A DNA stretch of 64,000 nt from Syntrophobacterales bacterium (GCA_031274925.1 JAISPL010000006.1:62001-126000), one strand, 5' to 3'. Positions 9,702-19,002 are shown, counted from the first letter of the stretch. A program made the numbers and translations. The notes: a model not told the origin generated them from the letters alone.

Positions 9702-9995
9702 CTAATCTACCTCAATCACTGGCGGGACCTTGAAGAAATTACCTTTTCTGTCCGGTGCATTCATGACGGAGTCTTCTATGGTTATGGAATCCTTTTTCAC
9801 GTCCTCCCTCGGGACACATGTCACCGGGACTGCACGACTAGTAGGCTCTATACCCTCGGTGTTCAGACTATTCAGTCTATCCATGTGCTCAAGTATCCGG
9901 TCCAGCTGAGATGTGTAAAGGTCAATCTCGACAGGCTCAAGTTTAAGTCTGCCGAGATGGGCCACATACTCAACCACGTCTTTATTTATCTTCAT
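9702..9995 (-). CDS. gatC: Asp-tRNA(Asn)/Glu-tRNA(Gln) amidotransferase subunit C
   Basis: GatC is the small subunit that stabilises GatA in the GatCAB amidotransferase. The 97-residue protein has the family pattern: an N-terminal helix beginning with DVVEYVAHLGRLKL, a central helix with LDRILEHMDRLNSLNTEGIEPT, and a C-terminal segment containing APDRKGNFFKVPPVIEVD. The ribosome binding site AAAGGAGAG lies just before the ATG. It heads the gatC-gatA-udg operon. Length is normal. Confidence 0.95.
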   Translation of the reverse strand: MKINKDVVEYVAHLGRLKLEPVEIDLYTSQLDRILEHMDRLNSLNTEGIEPTSRAVPVTCVPREDVKKDSITIEDSVMNAPDRKGNFFKVPPVIEVD

Positions 9996-9999
9996 TCAG

Positions 10000-10546
10000 T
10001 CTCTCCTTTTCTACACCCATTAACCCTTCAGACAGTCCATATGGCCCAAGCCACCAGGAAAATCACCCACGCTCGGTGCCTGCCTTAATAATATCTACCG
10101 TATTACAATATCTGCAAGATTACGATTAATATCCTGCTTACACCCTTTTCTACCATAATTTTCGCCACATTTACCACAGATTACATGGACAGGGCCGCAA
10201 TCACGTCATGGCATTACATCCTTCAATGTAAAAGTCGTGTATGTCCCATGATTTCAAACCACTCAACAACACATCTCTCCGGTATATAATGTCCACGAAT
10301 TTGCCTTTTTCAGTCACGGTCATGCATGCAATATTGAAAAAATAGAACTTGTTCACCATAACTGAAAGCGTTTCAGAAGCATGACAATCACCGCATCCAT
10401 GTTAATAAAAATTCATCAATCTTCACGGATATAGTCCCTCACGATTATGGGGGGGGACATATCAGATGCACTCTCTCTTTGCCCGTTCTCCATCGCTTTG
10501 CCGTTTTGTTTAAGAAAAGAATCCAGTACCGAAAATTCAACGGCAT
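10000..10546. other. Intergenic stretch between valS and gatC
   Basis: About 540 bases without a firm gene. A minus-strand frame of 52 codons (10201-10359) reads protein-like, with MTVTEKGKFVDIIYRRDV. It has no ribosome binding site, and stops surround it in the same phase, so it may be the relic of a longer gene. The gatC promoter should lie here. Confidence 0.35.
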
Positions 10547-13183
10547 CTAGTCATCCGACAATCCTTCCAGCACCGTTTTATTTACAATCAGTTTCTCCTT
10601 TTTCTCTTGGAAATCATGATACTGGGTTTTATTTTTCGCTATCACTTCCTCGGGGGCCTTTTCTCTGAAAGATTGATTATTGAGCTTCTTGAATAATTTT
10701 TCCATCTCTACGTCGGTCTTCGCAAGCTCCTTTTCGATCCTGCCCAGTTCCTTTGAAACGTCTATCACCCCTTTGAGCGGTACAAAGATTTCCACTCCTT
10801 TATAAAGGCCGATGGCGGCTTGAGAGGGGGCGTCGCCGTCAGTGAAACTGAGGTCCTCTATTTTCGCGAGTTCTTTTATATAATATCCGTATTCCTCAAG
10901 GAGAGGTCTATCTCCGGCGGCCTTTATCACTGCAGCAACCTTGACGTGTGGCGGGATTCCCGTCTCACCCCTTATGTTCCTCACGGAGTCGATGACTCCC
11001 ATGATCATATCCATCCCTTCTTCGCTCTCATCGTCAATCTCATTCTCGTCTCCCTTAGGAAACAGGGAGATCATGATGCTTTTCGCATCCCGCGCAGGAA
11101 GCCGCATATATAGTTCCTCAGTGACAAAAGGCATAATTGGATGGAGGAGCTTCAATATATCCGAGAGCGTCCGACAAAGAGTCTCTCTTGTTTTTCCATC
11201 GTCGAAGCCAATTGCCTTGCCATAGAGATTTGGCTTGATAAACTCCAGGTACCAATCGCAGAATTCATGCCACACAAAGGTGTAGAGGATGGTCGCCGCA
11301 TCGTTAAATCTGTATGTATTGATGCTCTCAGCCACCTCCCGCGCTACCTTCGCGGCCCTGGAACGGATCCACCGGTCCGGCAGGTATCGCGATTTCTCGC
11401 TATGGATGGCTGGCTCCAGGCCCTCAATAAACGTGAAAGCCAGCTTGGAGGCGTTCCAGATCTTGTTGACGAAGTTCCGCGAGCCTTCAATCCGCTCCTC
11501 GGAAAGAAGAATGTCTCTCCCCTGGGCTGCAAGCATGGTGAGGGAAAATCGGAACGCATCGGTACCGTATTGCTCAATCATTACAAGGGGATCAATTACA
11601 TTTCCCTTGGATTTACTCATCTTCTTTCCTTCCGCGTCTCTCACAAGGGCATGGATGTAGACCTCTCTGAAAGGCACATCTCCCATGAAACGGATGCCCA
11701 TCATGATCATCCTGGCCACCCAGAAGAAGAGTATGTCAAAACCCGTGATGAGAAGGGACGTGGGATAGAACGTCTTCAAATCATCCGTCTTTTCTGGCCA
11801 GCCGAGGGTAGTGAACGGCCAGAGACCGGAAGAAAACCAGGTATCAAGAACGTCTGACTCCTGTCTCAGTTTTCCCCCGCACTCTTTGCATTCCGTAATA
11901 TCATCCACGGATACATACATTTTATTGCAGACATCGCAGTACCAGACCGGTATTCTGTGACCCCACCATATCTGTCTCGATACGCACCAGTCGCGGATAT
12001 TTTCCATCCATTCAAAATAGACTTTCTCCCACATCTCGGGGATGATTCTCACCCGGTGTGTCCTCACCGCCTCAATAGCGGGTTCCGCGAGCGGCTTCAT
12101 CTTCAGGAACCACTGTAACGACAAAGTGGGCTCAACTACCGTCTTACACCGATAACACCTTCCTACGCCAAGGTCATAGGGTTCGATTTTTTCGAGAAGC
12201 TTTTTTTCGCGCAACTCCTCTATAATCTTCTCCCTGCACTCGAACCTGTCCATTCCTTTGTAATGGAGGGCAGCCTCATTCATCTTTCCTTTTTCATCGA
12301 TGACTTTTACGAGTTCAAGGGCACATCTCTTTCCTATCTCAAAGTCATTGAGGTCGTGGGCGGGGGTAACCTTAAGGACACCGGTGCCGAAAGCTGAATC
12401 GACGTAGGTGTCGCCAATGATGGGGACCTTTCTCCCCACAATGGGGACCAACACGCATTCCCCCACGTACTTCCCGTAACGCTCGTCATCAGGATTCACC
12501 GCGATGGCCGTGTCTCCCAGAAGAGTTTCCGGCCTCGTCGTAGCGACGGTGAGCGTTCCGCTCCCGTCGGCGAGAGGATATTTTATGTAATAAAGAAAAC
12601 CTTTTGTCTGCTCATGTTCCGCCTCAAGGTCGGAAAGTGCCGTTTCGCAACGCGGACACCAGTTAATAATGTAATCTCCTCTGTAAATGAGACCGGCTTC
12701 ATATAGTCTTACGAAGACTTCACGGACCGCTTTCGTAAGACCCGCATCCATTGTAAACCGCTCTTTCGACCAGTCGCACGACGCACCGAGCCTCTTAAGT
12801 TGTTCGATTATAGCGCCCCCGGACTGAGCCTTCCATTCCCATACTCTTTCGATAAATTTTTCTCTTCCGAGCATATCCCTGGTCATGTCCTCTTTTGCGA
12901 GCTCACGCTCAACCACATTCTGCGTGGCGATTCCGGCATGGTCCATTCCTGGGACCCATAGGGCATTGAAACCCGCCATTCTTTTGAACCGCGTGACGAT
13001 GTCTTGCAACGTGTTGTTGAGCGCATGACCCATATGAAGCGAGCCCGTCACGTTGGGTGGGGGTATTACTATGGAAAATGGCGGTTTATCAGAGACACTT
13101 TCCGCCTTGAAATATTCCTTATCGGTCCACACTTTATACCACTCTTTTTCGATTTTATGCGGGTCATAAACCTTATCCATCAT
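10547..13183 (-). CDS. valS: Valyl-tRNA synthetase
   Basis: ValRS attaches valine to tRNA(Val) in the cytoplasm. The 878-residue class I synthetase has the HIGH-type motif in PPPNVTGSLHMGHALNNT near residues 40-57 and the KMSKS loop in KKMSKSKGNVID. The CP1 editing domain between them contains TTRPETLLGDTAIAVNP. The C-terminal 70 residues form the arginine/lysine-rich coiled coil that binds tRNA in ValRS. A CxxC..CxxC zinc-knuckle pattern occurs around WYCDVCNK and ECKECGGK. Length is typical. A near-perfect palindrome (13219-13272) sits between this gene and the dGTPase-like gene upstream. Confidence 0.97.
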   Translation of the reverse strand: MMDKVYDPHKIEKEWYKVWTDKEYFKAESVSDKPPFSIVIPPPNVTGSLHMGHALNNTLQDIVTRFKRMAGFNALWVPGMDHAGIATQNVVERELAKEDMTRDMLGREKFIERVWEWKAQSGGAIIEQLKRLGASCDWSKERFTMDAGLTKAVREVFVRLYEAGLIYRGDYIINWCPRCETALSDLEAEHEQTKGFLYYIKYPLADGSGTLTVATTRPETLLGDTAIAVNPDDERYGKYVGECVLVPIVGRKVPIIGDTYVDSAFGTGVLKVTPAHDLNDFEIGKRCALELVKVIDEKGKMNEAALHYKGMDRFECREKIIEELREKKLLEKIEPYDLGVGRCYRCKTVVEPTLSLQWFLKMKPLAEPAIEAVRTHRVRIIPEMWEKVYFEWMENIRDWCVSRQIWWGHRIPVWYCDVCNKMYVSVDDITECKECGGKLRQESDVLDTWFSSGLWPFTTLGWPEKTDDLKTFYPTSLLITGFDILFFWVARMIMMGIRFMGDVPFREVYIHALVRDAEGKKMSKSKGNVIDPLVMIEQYGTDAFRFSLTMLAAQGRDILLSEERIEGSRNFVNKIWNASKLAFTFIEGLEPAIHSEKSRYLPDRWIRSRAAKVAREVAESINTYRFNDAATILYTFVWHEFCDWYLEFIKPNLYGKAIGFDDGKTRETLCRTLSDILKLLHPIMPFVTEELYMRLPARDAKSIMISLFPKGDENEIDDESEEGMDMIMGVIDSVRNIRGETGIPPHVKVAAVIKAAGDRPLLEEYGYYIKELAKIEDLSFTDGDAPSQAAIGLYKGVEIFVPLKGVIDVSKELGRIEKELAKTDVEMEKLFKKLNNQSFREKAPEEVIAKNKTQYHDFQEKKEKLIVNKTVLEGLSDD

Positions 13184-13218
13184 ATCCTTCGACTCCTCAG
13201 ATTCAGATTATTGATTTC

Positions 13219-13272
13219 AGGGGTCAAGTCTTTATTCTTGACAAAATTTTAAAGAATAAAGACTTGACCCCT
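13219..13272. repeat. Long perfect palindrome between the dGTPase-like gene and valS
   Basis: Two arms of 21 bases (13219-13239 and 13252-13272) are exact inverted repeats around a 12-base AT-rich spacer, which itself contains aaaatttt. The arms begin with ggggtcaagtc and contain tttattctt. The hairpin could act as a bidirectional terminator, or it could be a dispersed REP-like palindrome. It fills most of the gap between the valS start and the upstream stop codon. Confidence 0.9.
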
Positions 13273-13277
13273 TTTAG

Positions 13278-14321
13278 CTACATGGGTATCTTCCACGGCA
13301 TGGGAAGAAAAATCCTCTCAAAAAGATTGAATGCATACCGGTCGGTCATACTTGCCACGAAATCGCATACACACTCCTCAGGCTCATCATAATACTCTTT
13401 CCGTTCTGTTTCCTTAAGGAACACATCCGGGTTATCCAGAAAATAACCGTAGAGGTCATGTATGATCTTGGCGCACTTGATAAAATCGCCGTGGACCACG
13501 CTGTTGTCATACACATATTCGTAAAGAAAGCTCCTCAGTTTCCTTATATGGTAATCAAGCTCGGCACTGATCTTTAGATCGGAACCTCCTGCTTCCATGG
13601 TAGCCGTCAGCACCCCCCGCACCATGGTATCAATCCTGTCCGAGTTGCTACGTCCGAGGTAGTCCACGCATTCCCTCGGCAGATCGGACTCTGTGATGAC
13701 GCCTCCTCTGGTTGCGTCGTCAATGTCATGGTTAATATAGGCAATAATATCGGCAATCCTCACCACTTCCGCTTCTTTTGTAAGAGGCCTGTCTTTATCG
13801 TCTTTAAGGACGATCTCGCCCTTTCCTTTCGAATGTTTCAGAATCCCATCCCTCACTTCCATGGTCAGGTTCAAACCCCGGCCATCTCTCTCCAGGATAT
13901 CGACAGCCCGAAGACTCTGCTCATAATGAGTGAACCCTCCTGGGTGTATCCTCGCAAGAGTGTCCTCTCCCGCATGACCGAAAGGCGTATGCCCCAGATC
14001 GTGCCCCAGCGTAATTGCTTCCACAAGGTCCTCGTTGAGCGAAAGGACTTTCGCAATAGTCCTTGCGATCTGAGATACCTCAAGGGTATGGGTAAGCCTG
14101 GTTCTGTAGTGATCACTTGCTGGGGAAAGAAAAACTTGCGTCTTGTGTTTCAACCTTCTGAAGGATTTGCTATGGGTTATCCGGTCTCTGTCATGCTGAA
14201 AAGCTGGCCTGATGTCACATTCCCGCTCCTCTTTCAGTCTGCCCCTGGATTTACTGCTCCTCTGGGCAAAGGGAGCTAGTATCAGTTCCTCTCTATTCTC
14301 CAGTCTCTCTCTGATATTCAT
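13278..14321 (-). CDS. dgt: dGTPase-like HD-domain triphosphohydrolase
   Basis: Members of this family hydrolyse dGTP or other dNTPs to the nucleoside and tripolyphosphate. The HD metal site is clear: histidine in RLTHTLEVSQIAR, then HDLGHTPFGHAGE, with a later aspartate in RIADIIAYINHDIDDA. The motif FRRLKHKTQVF typical of bacterial dGTPases precedes it. I place the start at the ATG at 14321 (MNIRERLENREE), which fits the family. The frame is open 10 codons further to a GTG at 14351, and neither start has a good ribosome binding site. This gives 347 residues, the shorter dgt class. Substrate range cannot be judged from sequence. Confidence 0.9.
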   Translation of the reverse strand: MNIRERLENREELILAPFAQRSSKSRGRLKEERECDIRPAFQHDRDRITHSKSFRRLKHKTQVFLSPASDHYRTRLTHTLEVSQIARTIAKVLSLNEDLVEAITLGHDLGHTPFGHAGEDTLARIHPGGFTHYEQSLRAVDILERDGRGLNLTMEVRDGILKHSKGKGEIVLKDDKDRPLTKEAEVVRIADIIAYINHDIDDATRGGVITESDLPRECVDYLGRSNSDRIDTMVRGVLTATMEAGGSDLKISAELDYHIRKLRSFLYEYVYDNSVVHGDFIKCAKIIHDLYGYFLDNPDVFLKETERKEYYDEPEECVCDFVASMTDRYAFNLFERIFLPMPWKIPM

Positions 14322-14351
14322 TCTACAATCCGAAAGCAAAACTCCGGACAC

Positions 14352-14712
14352 GACATTGATCCCAGTCTGGTCTTTCGTTGTAATTTATCATAATCATACG
14401 GCTATTTCAACTTTCATATATCCGTCTCAAAATTTAGCTTGGCAGGTCCTTAAATTATAGTTAGCCTATATGATAAGATCTGGAGTGACCAGAGTCGAAA
14501 ATGGGGAAGAATCCCATAATCATCGGAGCAGTCATTATGATCGCCATACTTACAGTCTTCTTTGAGGGTCACGGCGCCGTCCATCCCGTACACGTCTATG
14601 CATTTCAGAGATATGTGATGGGATGAGGGCACTTTACCGGAAATGCGTCTATTCCCTTAACCAATCATCATTGAGGTATATACCAACTACCCGAAAAAGA
14701 CGGTTCTTTGTC
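14352..14712. other. Intergenic stretch, nothing recognised
   Basis: About 360 bases between hflX and the dGTPase-like gene. No ribosome binding site with a following frame, no clear hairpin with a T tract and no repeat were seen. It probably holds the promoter for the dGTPase-like gene. Confidence 0.4.
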
Positions 14713-16452
14713 CTAGGGCTCAGGCTTTCTTTCTATCGTAGAACGCTCCGACCTTTGGTTGGGGCGCGCGGGAGGATGTGAGGATAACGACCAACGACAT
14801 TCTGCTACTGCCTTTTCGATCGTCTCCACCAGTCCCTCTATCCCTTCCTTCTTCAGACATGATATGGAGACAGCCTTGTAGCGCTCTTCAACGAGTCGGA
14901 TGAAACTGGAGTCCATCTTGTCAGTTTTATTGAACACGGTGAGTTTTGGCTTATCGGCAAGATCAAGGGTGGAAACAATATTATCCACAACTTCCATTCT
15001 TTCCTCGAAATCGGGCACGCTCACATCAACGAGGTGCAACAGAAGGTAGGCATCCTTTAATTCTTCAAGGGTCGCCATGAATGCTCTGACCAGCACCTGA
15101 GGCAGGCCTTTTATAAAGCCCACCGTGTCGGTAACGATAATATTCTTTCGTTCTGGATATTTTATCAGCCTTGTGGTTGGATTCAAAGTACTGAAAGGTT
15201 TATCCTCCGCCTCCACTCTGCTTTTGGTGAGCAGGTTGAGAAGGCTTGATTTCCCCGAATTGGTGTAGCCCACTATGGAAACGATAGGGGTGCCTGAAGC
15301 CTTCCTTTTCTTCCTTTTCTTTTCCCGAATCTTCATGACCTCCGAGAGTCGTCTTTCGAGAAAACCAAGTCTATCCGTTATGCGTCTCCGGTCAACTTCG
15401 AGTTTCGTCTCTCCAGGGCCCCGTCCGCCGATACCACCCATGAGACGGGACAACGCGGTACCCTTTCCTGCCAACCGCGGGAGGATGTACCGGAGTTGGG
15501 CCAGCTCAACCTGAATTTTTGCCTCCGTGGTCTCGGCCCTTCCTGCGAAAATGTCAAGAATAAGCTGATTCCTGTCGATAACCTTGAGTTCCGTGAGGGC
15601 AGATATGTTCTTAATCTGTCCTGGAGACAGCTCCTCGTCGAATACGATGAGATCCACTCCTAACTGCTGGCAGCGCATGAGGACCTCCTCTAACTTGCCT
15701 TTCCCTATGAGGTATTGGGTACTCAGTTCCTTAGGTCTCTGTACGATGGCGTCGAGGGCGGTAATACCGGCGGAATAGCAGAGGTCCTTCATCTCTTGGA
15801 TGTATTCATCCACATCTTTTTCGGTCTTGGGAGGGACAACGGAGACAAGGATACACTTTTCCCGGTCGTCTTCTACCAGGTAATACCTTCCCCGTGCTTT
15901 CGTGAATTCGTTTTCAAGCTCCGTGATGAATCGGATAAAATCTATATCCAGTTCCTGGAGGGGGGCAGGGCCTATGAAATCCCAGACCTTACCCGACTTG
16001 TTCTCTGGTATGAGGTACCCTATGTGAACCGTTTCAGTCGCTTCTCTCCTTCTCTCCGTGATGGAAGCAATGAGATCAAGCTGGAGGATGGCCAAGTCCG
16101 TGAGATCTTCTTTCGAGAGGAGCTCTCCGTTCAAATGGGTATGGATGAGCCTCAAACCCTTGAACCTGGCCCTGCCCACACGCTCGCCTGCAAGGAGAGG
16201 TATGCGAAGGCGCGTCCTGTCGCCTACAATCACGTACTCAATAACACCCCTACGGTTAATAAGGAGCCCGATCTGCCGTCCTATATCTGTCGAAATCTGC
16301 ATTATGTTCCGTGCAGTATCAAAAGGCACGACACTGACCGGCTCTACTTTGCGCTGATAAAGTTTAAGGAGTCTTCGTTTTGCGAGGTAATCAAGGCCCT
16401 GGGTATTTCCGTAGATGTCTATAGCGCAACCCCTGTTTCTCTCAGAAAGCAA
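14713..16452 (-). CDS. hflX: GTPase HflX, long form
   Basis: HflX is a ribosome-binding GTPase that splits or rescues stalled ribosomes under stress. The protein has 579 residues, longer than the usual 420 or so. An extra N-terminal region of about 190 residues precedes the HflX N-terminal glycine-rich domain, which contains LIGKGKLEEV and the GxGPGE-type linker segment GGIGGRGPGETKLE. The GTPase domain has GYTNSGKSSLLN, DTVGFI and NKTD. Long HflX proteins of this kind are known in anaerobic bacteria. The start is a TTG at 16450-16452 with a weak AGGAT upstream. The C-terminal tail is basic. Confidence 0.93.
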   Translation of the reverse strand: MLSERNRGCAIDIYGNTQGLDYLAKRRLLKLYQRKVEPVSVVPFDTARNIMQISTDIGRQIGLLINRRGVIEYVIVGDRTRLRIPLLAGERVGRARFKGLRLIHTHLNGELLSKEDLTDLAILQLDLIASITERRREATETVHIGYLIPENKSGKVWDFIGPAPLQELDIDFIRFITELENEFTKARGRYYLVEDDREKCILVSVVPPKTEKDVDEYIQEMKDLCYSAGITALDAIVQRPKELSTQYLIGKGKLEEVLMRCQQLGVDLIVFDEELSPGQIKNISALTELKVIDRNQLILDIFAGRAETTEAKIQVELAQLRYILPRLAGKGTALSRLMGGIGGRGPGETKLEVDRRRITDRLGFLERRLSEVMKIREKKRKKRKASGTPIVSIVGYTNSGKSSLLNLLTKSRVEAEDKPFSTLNPTTRLIKYPERKNIIVTDTVGFIKGLPQVLVRAFMATLEELKDAYLLLHLVDVSVPDFEERMEVVDNIVSTLDLADKPKLTVFNKTDKMDSSFIRLVEERYKAVSISCLKKEGIEGLVETIEKAVAECRWSLSSHPPARPNQRSERSTIERKPEP

Positions 16453-16486
16453 CTGGGCATCCTATACGCTCCGCCCTTCTCCACAG

Positions 16487-17005
16487 TCACGCACTGACAA
16501 GAAAGTCTCTATCAATCTCCATTCGGGCGCAGTAATTTATGCCGTCAAGGAGTATGGTAACTCGCTCTTTTCCGTCCAGTTCCTTCTCGAAAATACCGCT
16601 CAGATTCTTGAATGGCCCATCTTTTATGAAGATCCGTTCGCCTTCTTGAAACTTTCTTTGTTCCACGGTCACAATCCCTGCTTCAAGTTTTGATCTGATG
16701 AATTCAATAAGCTCGTCTTGAATGGGGACGATGCAACCGCCAAAACTCACTATGGATTTGATTCCCCTCGTATACTTGACAAGGCGGAATTCATCGACGG
16801 GGTGGAACTTCACGAATATATAACCGGGAAACATGGGTTCAATCACGCTTACGAACTGCCCTTCCCTGAATTTGCGGAGCCTGAGTTTAGGCGCCAGAAC
16901 CTCTATGCTGCCATGCTGCAGGTTATTGGCCGCCCGGTCTTCGTTTCTCGGTTTCGTCGTAACCACATACCATTTCCTCATATATCTATTATCGGTCAAA
17001 AACAT
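16487..17005 (-). CDS. NusG/RfaH/UpxY-like transcription elongation factor
   Basis: The protein has an NGN domain beginning RKWYVVTTKPRNEDRAA, with the EPMFPGYIFVKF motif typical of NusG paralogues. It ends with a KOW domain (GPFKNLSGIFEKEL). Such specialised NusG-like proteins bind RNA polymerase and allow it to read through terminators in long operons, often polysaccharide operons. It is shorter than, and different from, housekeeping NusG, which normally sits in the secE-nusG-rplK cluster. I chose the ATG at 17005; 16981 (MRKWYVV) is equally possible, and the frame is open to 17104. It precedes hflX by 34 bases and could be co-transcribed. Which operon it controls cannot be told. Confidence 0.85.
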   Translation of the reverse strand: MFLTDNRYMRKWYVVTTKPRNEDRAANNLQHGSIEVLAPKLRLRKFREGQFVSVIEPMFPGYIFVKFHPVDEFRLVKYTRGIKSIVSFGGCIVPIQDELIEFIRSKLEAGIVTVEQRKFQEGERIFIKDGPFKNLSGIFEKELDGKERVTILLDGINYCARMEIDRDFLVSA

Positions 17006-17176
17006 CCTATTTGCAACCCTCTTCTCCTGCCACTCTCCTCCCTCTCCTCTCTCCTGGCCGTCTATCTCGGTATCTCCAATCAATATCAAATGCAGATACT
17101 CCACTGTTTCGGCCCTGAAAAGCTGCTTTACAAGGGCTAATCTGCTATAATAAGTACAAAATTGAGGAGTTCACCT

Positions 17177-18031
17177 ATGATGAACGAAGAAAATGACCTG
17201 ACACGCCAGAATGAAAAGGTAATACTAGCCTTGATCGGTTCTCCGCGCAAACTCGGCAACTGCGAAGTGCTGGTAAAGGAAATATCGGAACGCCTTGAAA
17301 CGGCCCATGTACTGAAATTGATCCGTATGCCCCCTCTCAATATCAGGTCCTGTAGCGCCTGTTATGGGTGTATAATGGACCAAGTATGTCCCCAAAAAGA
17401 CGACATGAATTTTCTTCTCGACCATATCGCGGAAGCGGATGGCTACATCATAGCATCCCCCGTCTATTTCCTCGGCGCCCACAGCATATTTAAGCGAATA
17501 TTAGATCGTGGTTTTCTTCTTTATAATATCCTCGAGAGCACTTATGGCAAGCCCTGTATCCTTCTCAATTTGTACGGCATGGAAGAACGGATCGGAGCCG
17601 CGCCTCATACCCTCATGACTCTTGCGTCTTTTCTGGGGCTCAGAATAAAGGCAAGCGTCAACGTGAAAGCCGCGTTGCCTGGGGAAGTCCTCCTTGATAA
17701 GAAGATTGCGTTAAAGGCAAGGAAACTGGCCAATGACCTTTTCTCTGAAGCTAAAGAGAGACACGCTCACGGCTGCCCCTTTTGCGGGTGTGAGATCGTG
17801 AGAATGGATAAGAAGGAATTCTGCTGCACCCTCTGCCACGGCAGGTTTATGATCGGGCCGTCCGGAAAGCCGATCCGGGTAAGAGAAGGAAAGATCTTTG
17901 GAGCCCCGGAATATATGCTCCTCCATAAAACCTGGCTGAGCGGTATGAAGCAGGAATTCCTCAAAACAAAAAAAGAAATTCTCAGGACAACTCTCCCCTA
18001 CAAAGACACAGGCGAATGGATCGTACCCTGA
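17177..18031 (+). CDS. NADPH-dependent FMN reductase / iron-sulfur flavoprotein family with C-terminal zinc ribbon
   Basis: The protein begins with a flavodoxin-like FMN-binding domain. The loop GSPRKLGNCEVL binds the FMN phosphate, followed by CSACYGCIMDQVCPQKDDM, a Cys-rich segment resembling the cluster region of iron-sulfur flavoproteins, and by ASPVYFLGAHSIFKR. Residues 195-225 carry a CPFCGC...CCTLCHG zinc ribbon, an uncommon addition. The likely role is electron transfer or reduction of a small molecule in the cytoplasm. The start at 17177 is chosen because GAGGAG lies 8 bases upstream. The gene is divergent from the NusG-like gene. Confidence 0.85.
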   Translation: MMNEENDLTRQNEKVILALIGSPRKLGNCEVLVKEISERLETAHVLKLIRMPPLNIRSCSACYGCIMDQVCPQKDDMNFLLDHIAEADGYIIASPVYFLGAHSIFKRILDRGFLLYNILESTYGKPCILLNLYGMEERIGAAPHTLMTLASFLGLRIKASVNVKAALPGEVLLDKKIALKARKLANDLFSEAKERHAHGCPFCGCEIVRMDKKEFCCTLCHGRFMIGPSGKPIRVREGKIFGAPEYMLLHKTWLSGMKQEFLKTKKEILRTTLPYKDTGEWIVP

Positions 18032-19002
18032 AAACCTCAGGTCCCGCAGACGCGAGTGACGCCGGTATCTATCATTTTTTTAATTATCTCGTTATTTTAT
18101 AAGATAGGCTTATAATAAGGGTCTTGACTTTTCCAAGCTGAACTTAAAAAAAGCTGTAAAAGAGACAAGAAAAAATGTCACGAGGGTTTAAGTTTAAAAT
18201 AAATATCAGGCGAGCTTACGGCAACGGAAATCGACGAGGAGCTTAATAAGGAATATCTTTAAGTGGGAAAAGTAGATTCGCCAGCTTCCACATATCGACG
18301 ATTCATTGAGCAAGTTCAGGTAATAGCGGCCAAATCCATATAGAAGGAAGAGGGTATTCGCCGAGAAGGTAAAGGAATACATAAGATAGCTCTACAAACG
18401 TTCGGAGAGGCGCTGCTTTACTTTTTTCCCCAATGCTTAATCTGACGCCCCCTTCTTTATTAGGTTGTCTTCTTGTATCCGATCATCTTTTCCTTGATAC
18501 CCATTGTAGGGGCGTCCGGAAAAATCTGCAAGCGGTACCTTTGCCAAAACACGTCCCTCCCTTAAGCCAGTCCTCTTTGAGACATATGCCGGCTTGGCAG
18601 AACTCACGTAAAGATAGTTCTTTGCCTTACAGAGAGGCTGTTCTTTCTGTCATAGAGCGCAGTTCGCAAGATCACCGACATAGAACGTTATCCGTTTTAA
18701 GTCTCAATCTTATTTTTTATAGCATCGCCCGCCCGGAGCAGGGGAGCAAAAGCATGGAGGGGTTTTAATAAATGGGCTCGGGCTCGCATCCTTACACCCG
18801 ACACAACTCCTTGGATAAGAAGCTGCTCCTTACGTTCAATCACAAAAGCTCTTGTTTTAATTCCTGATCACTTTTTCCCATATGGTCATCCATATCATTC
18901 CTCCTTTATCGTATTGTATGTATTGGAGGAATGTCAGATCAGGTTTATGGTAGGGTTCCTGGTGACACAAAAGAATTGACATTACCTACGGCGTCGATTA
19001 GC
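18032..19002. other. Long gene-poor interval with decayed coding sequence
   Basis: Nearly 1 kb without an intact gene. Plus-strand frames between 18200 and 18430 contain protein-like pieces (LTATEIDEELNKEYL, STYRRFIEQVQVIAAKSI and KIALQTFGEALLYFFPQ) broken by stops. Minus-strand frames between 18545 and 18695 are a relic described separately. Low-complexity AT-rich DNA fills the rest. Confidence 0.5.
18545..18695 (-). pseudogene. Decayed fragment related to the relic at 32.5-32.8 kb
   Basis: On the minus strand, different frames give TFYVGDLANC and then EFCQAGICLKEDWLKGG. The relic at 32.5-32.8 kb on the plus strand gives TFYAGNCMAN and KFCQTGIYLKNDWLKGT in the same order. The nucleotide match is clearest around 18552-18605, where most differences would be conservative in the protein. 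The two motifs are about 85 bases closer here, which implies a deletion. I do not recognise the ancestral family. Confidence 0.55.
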
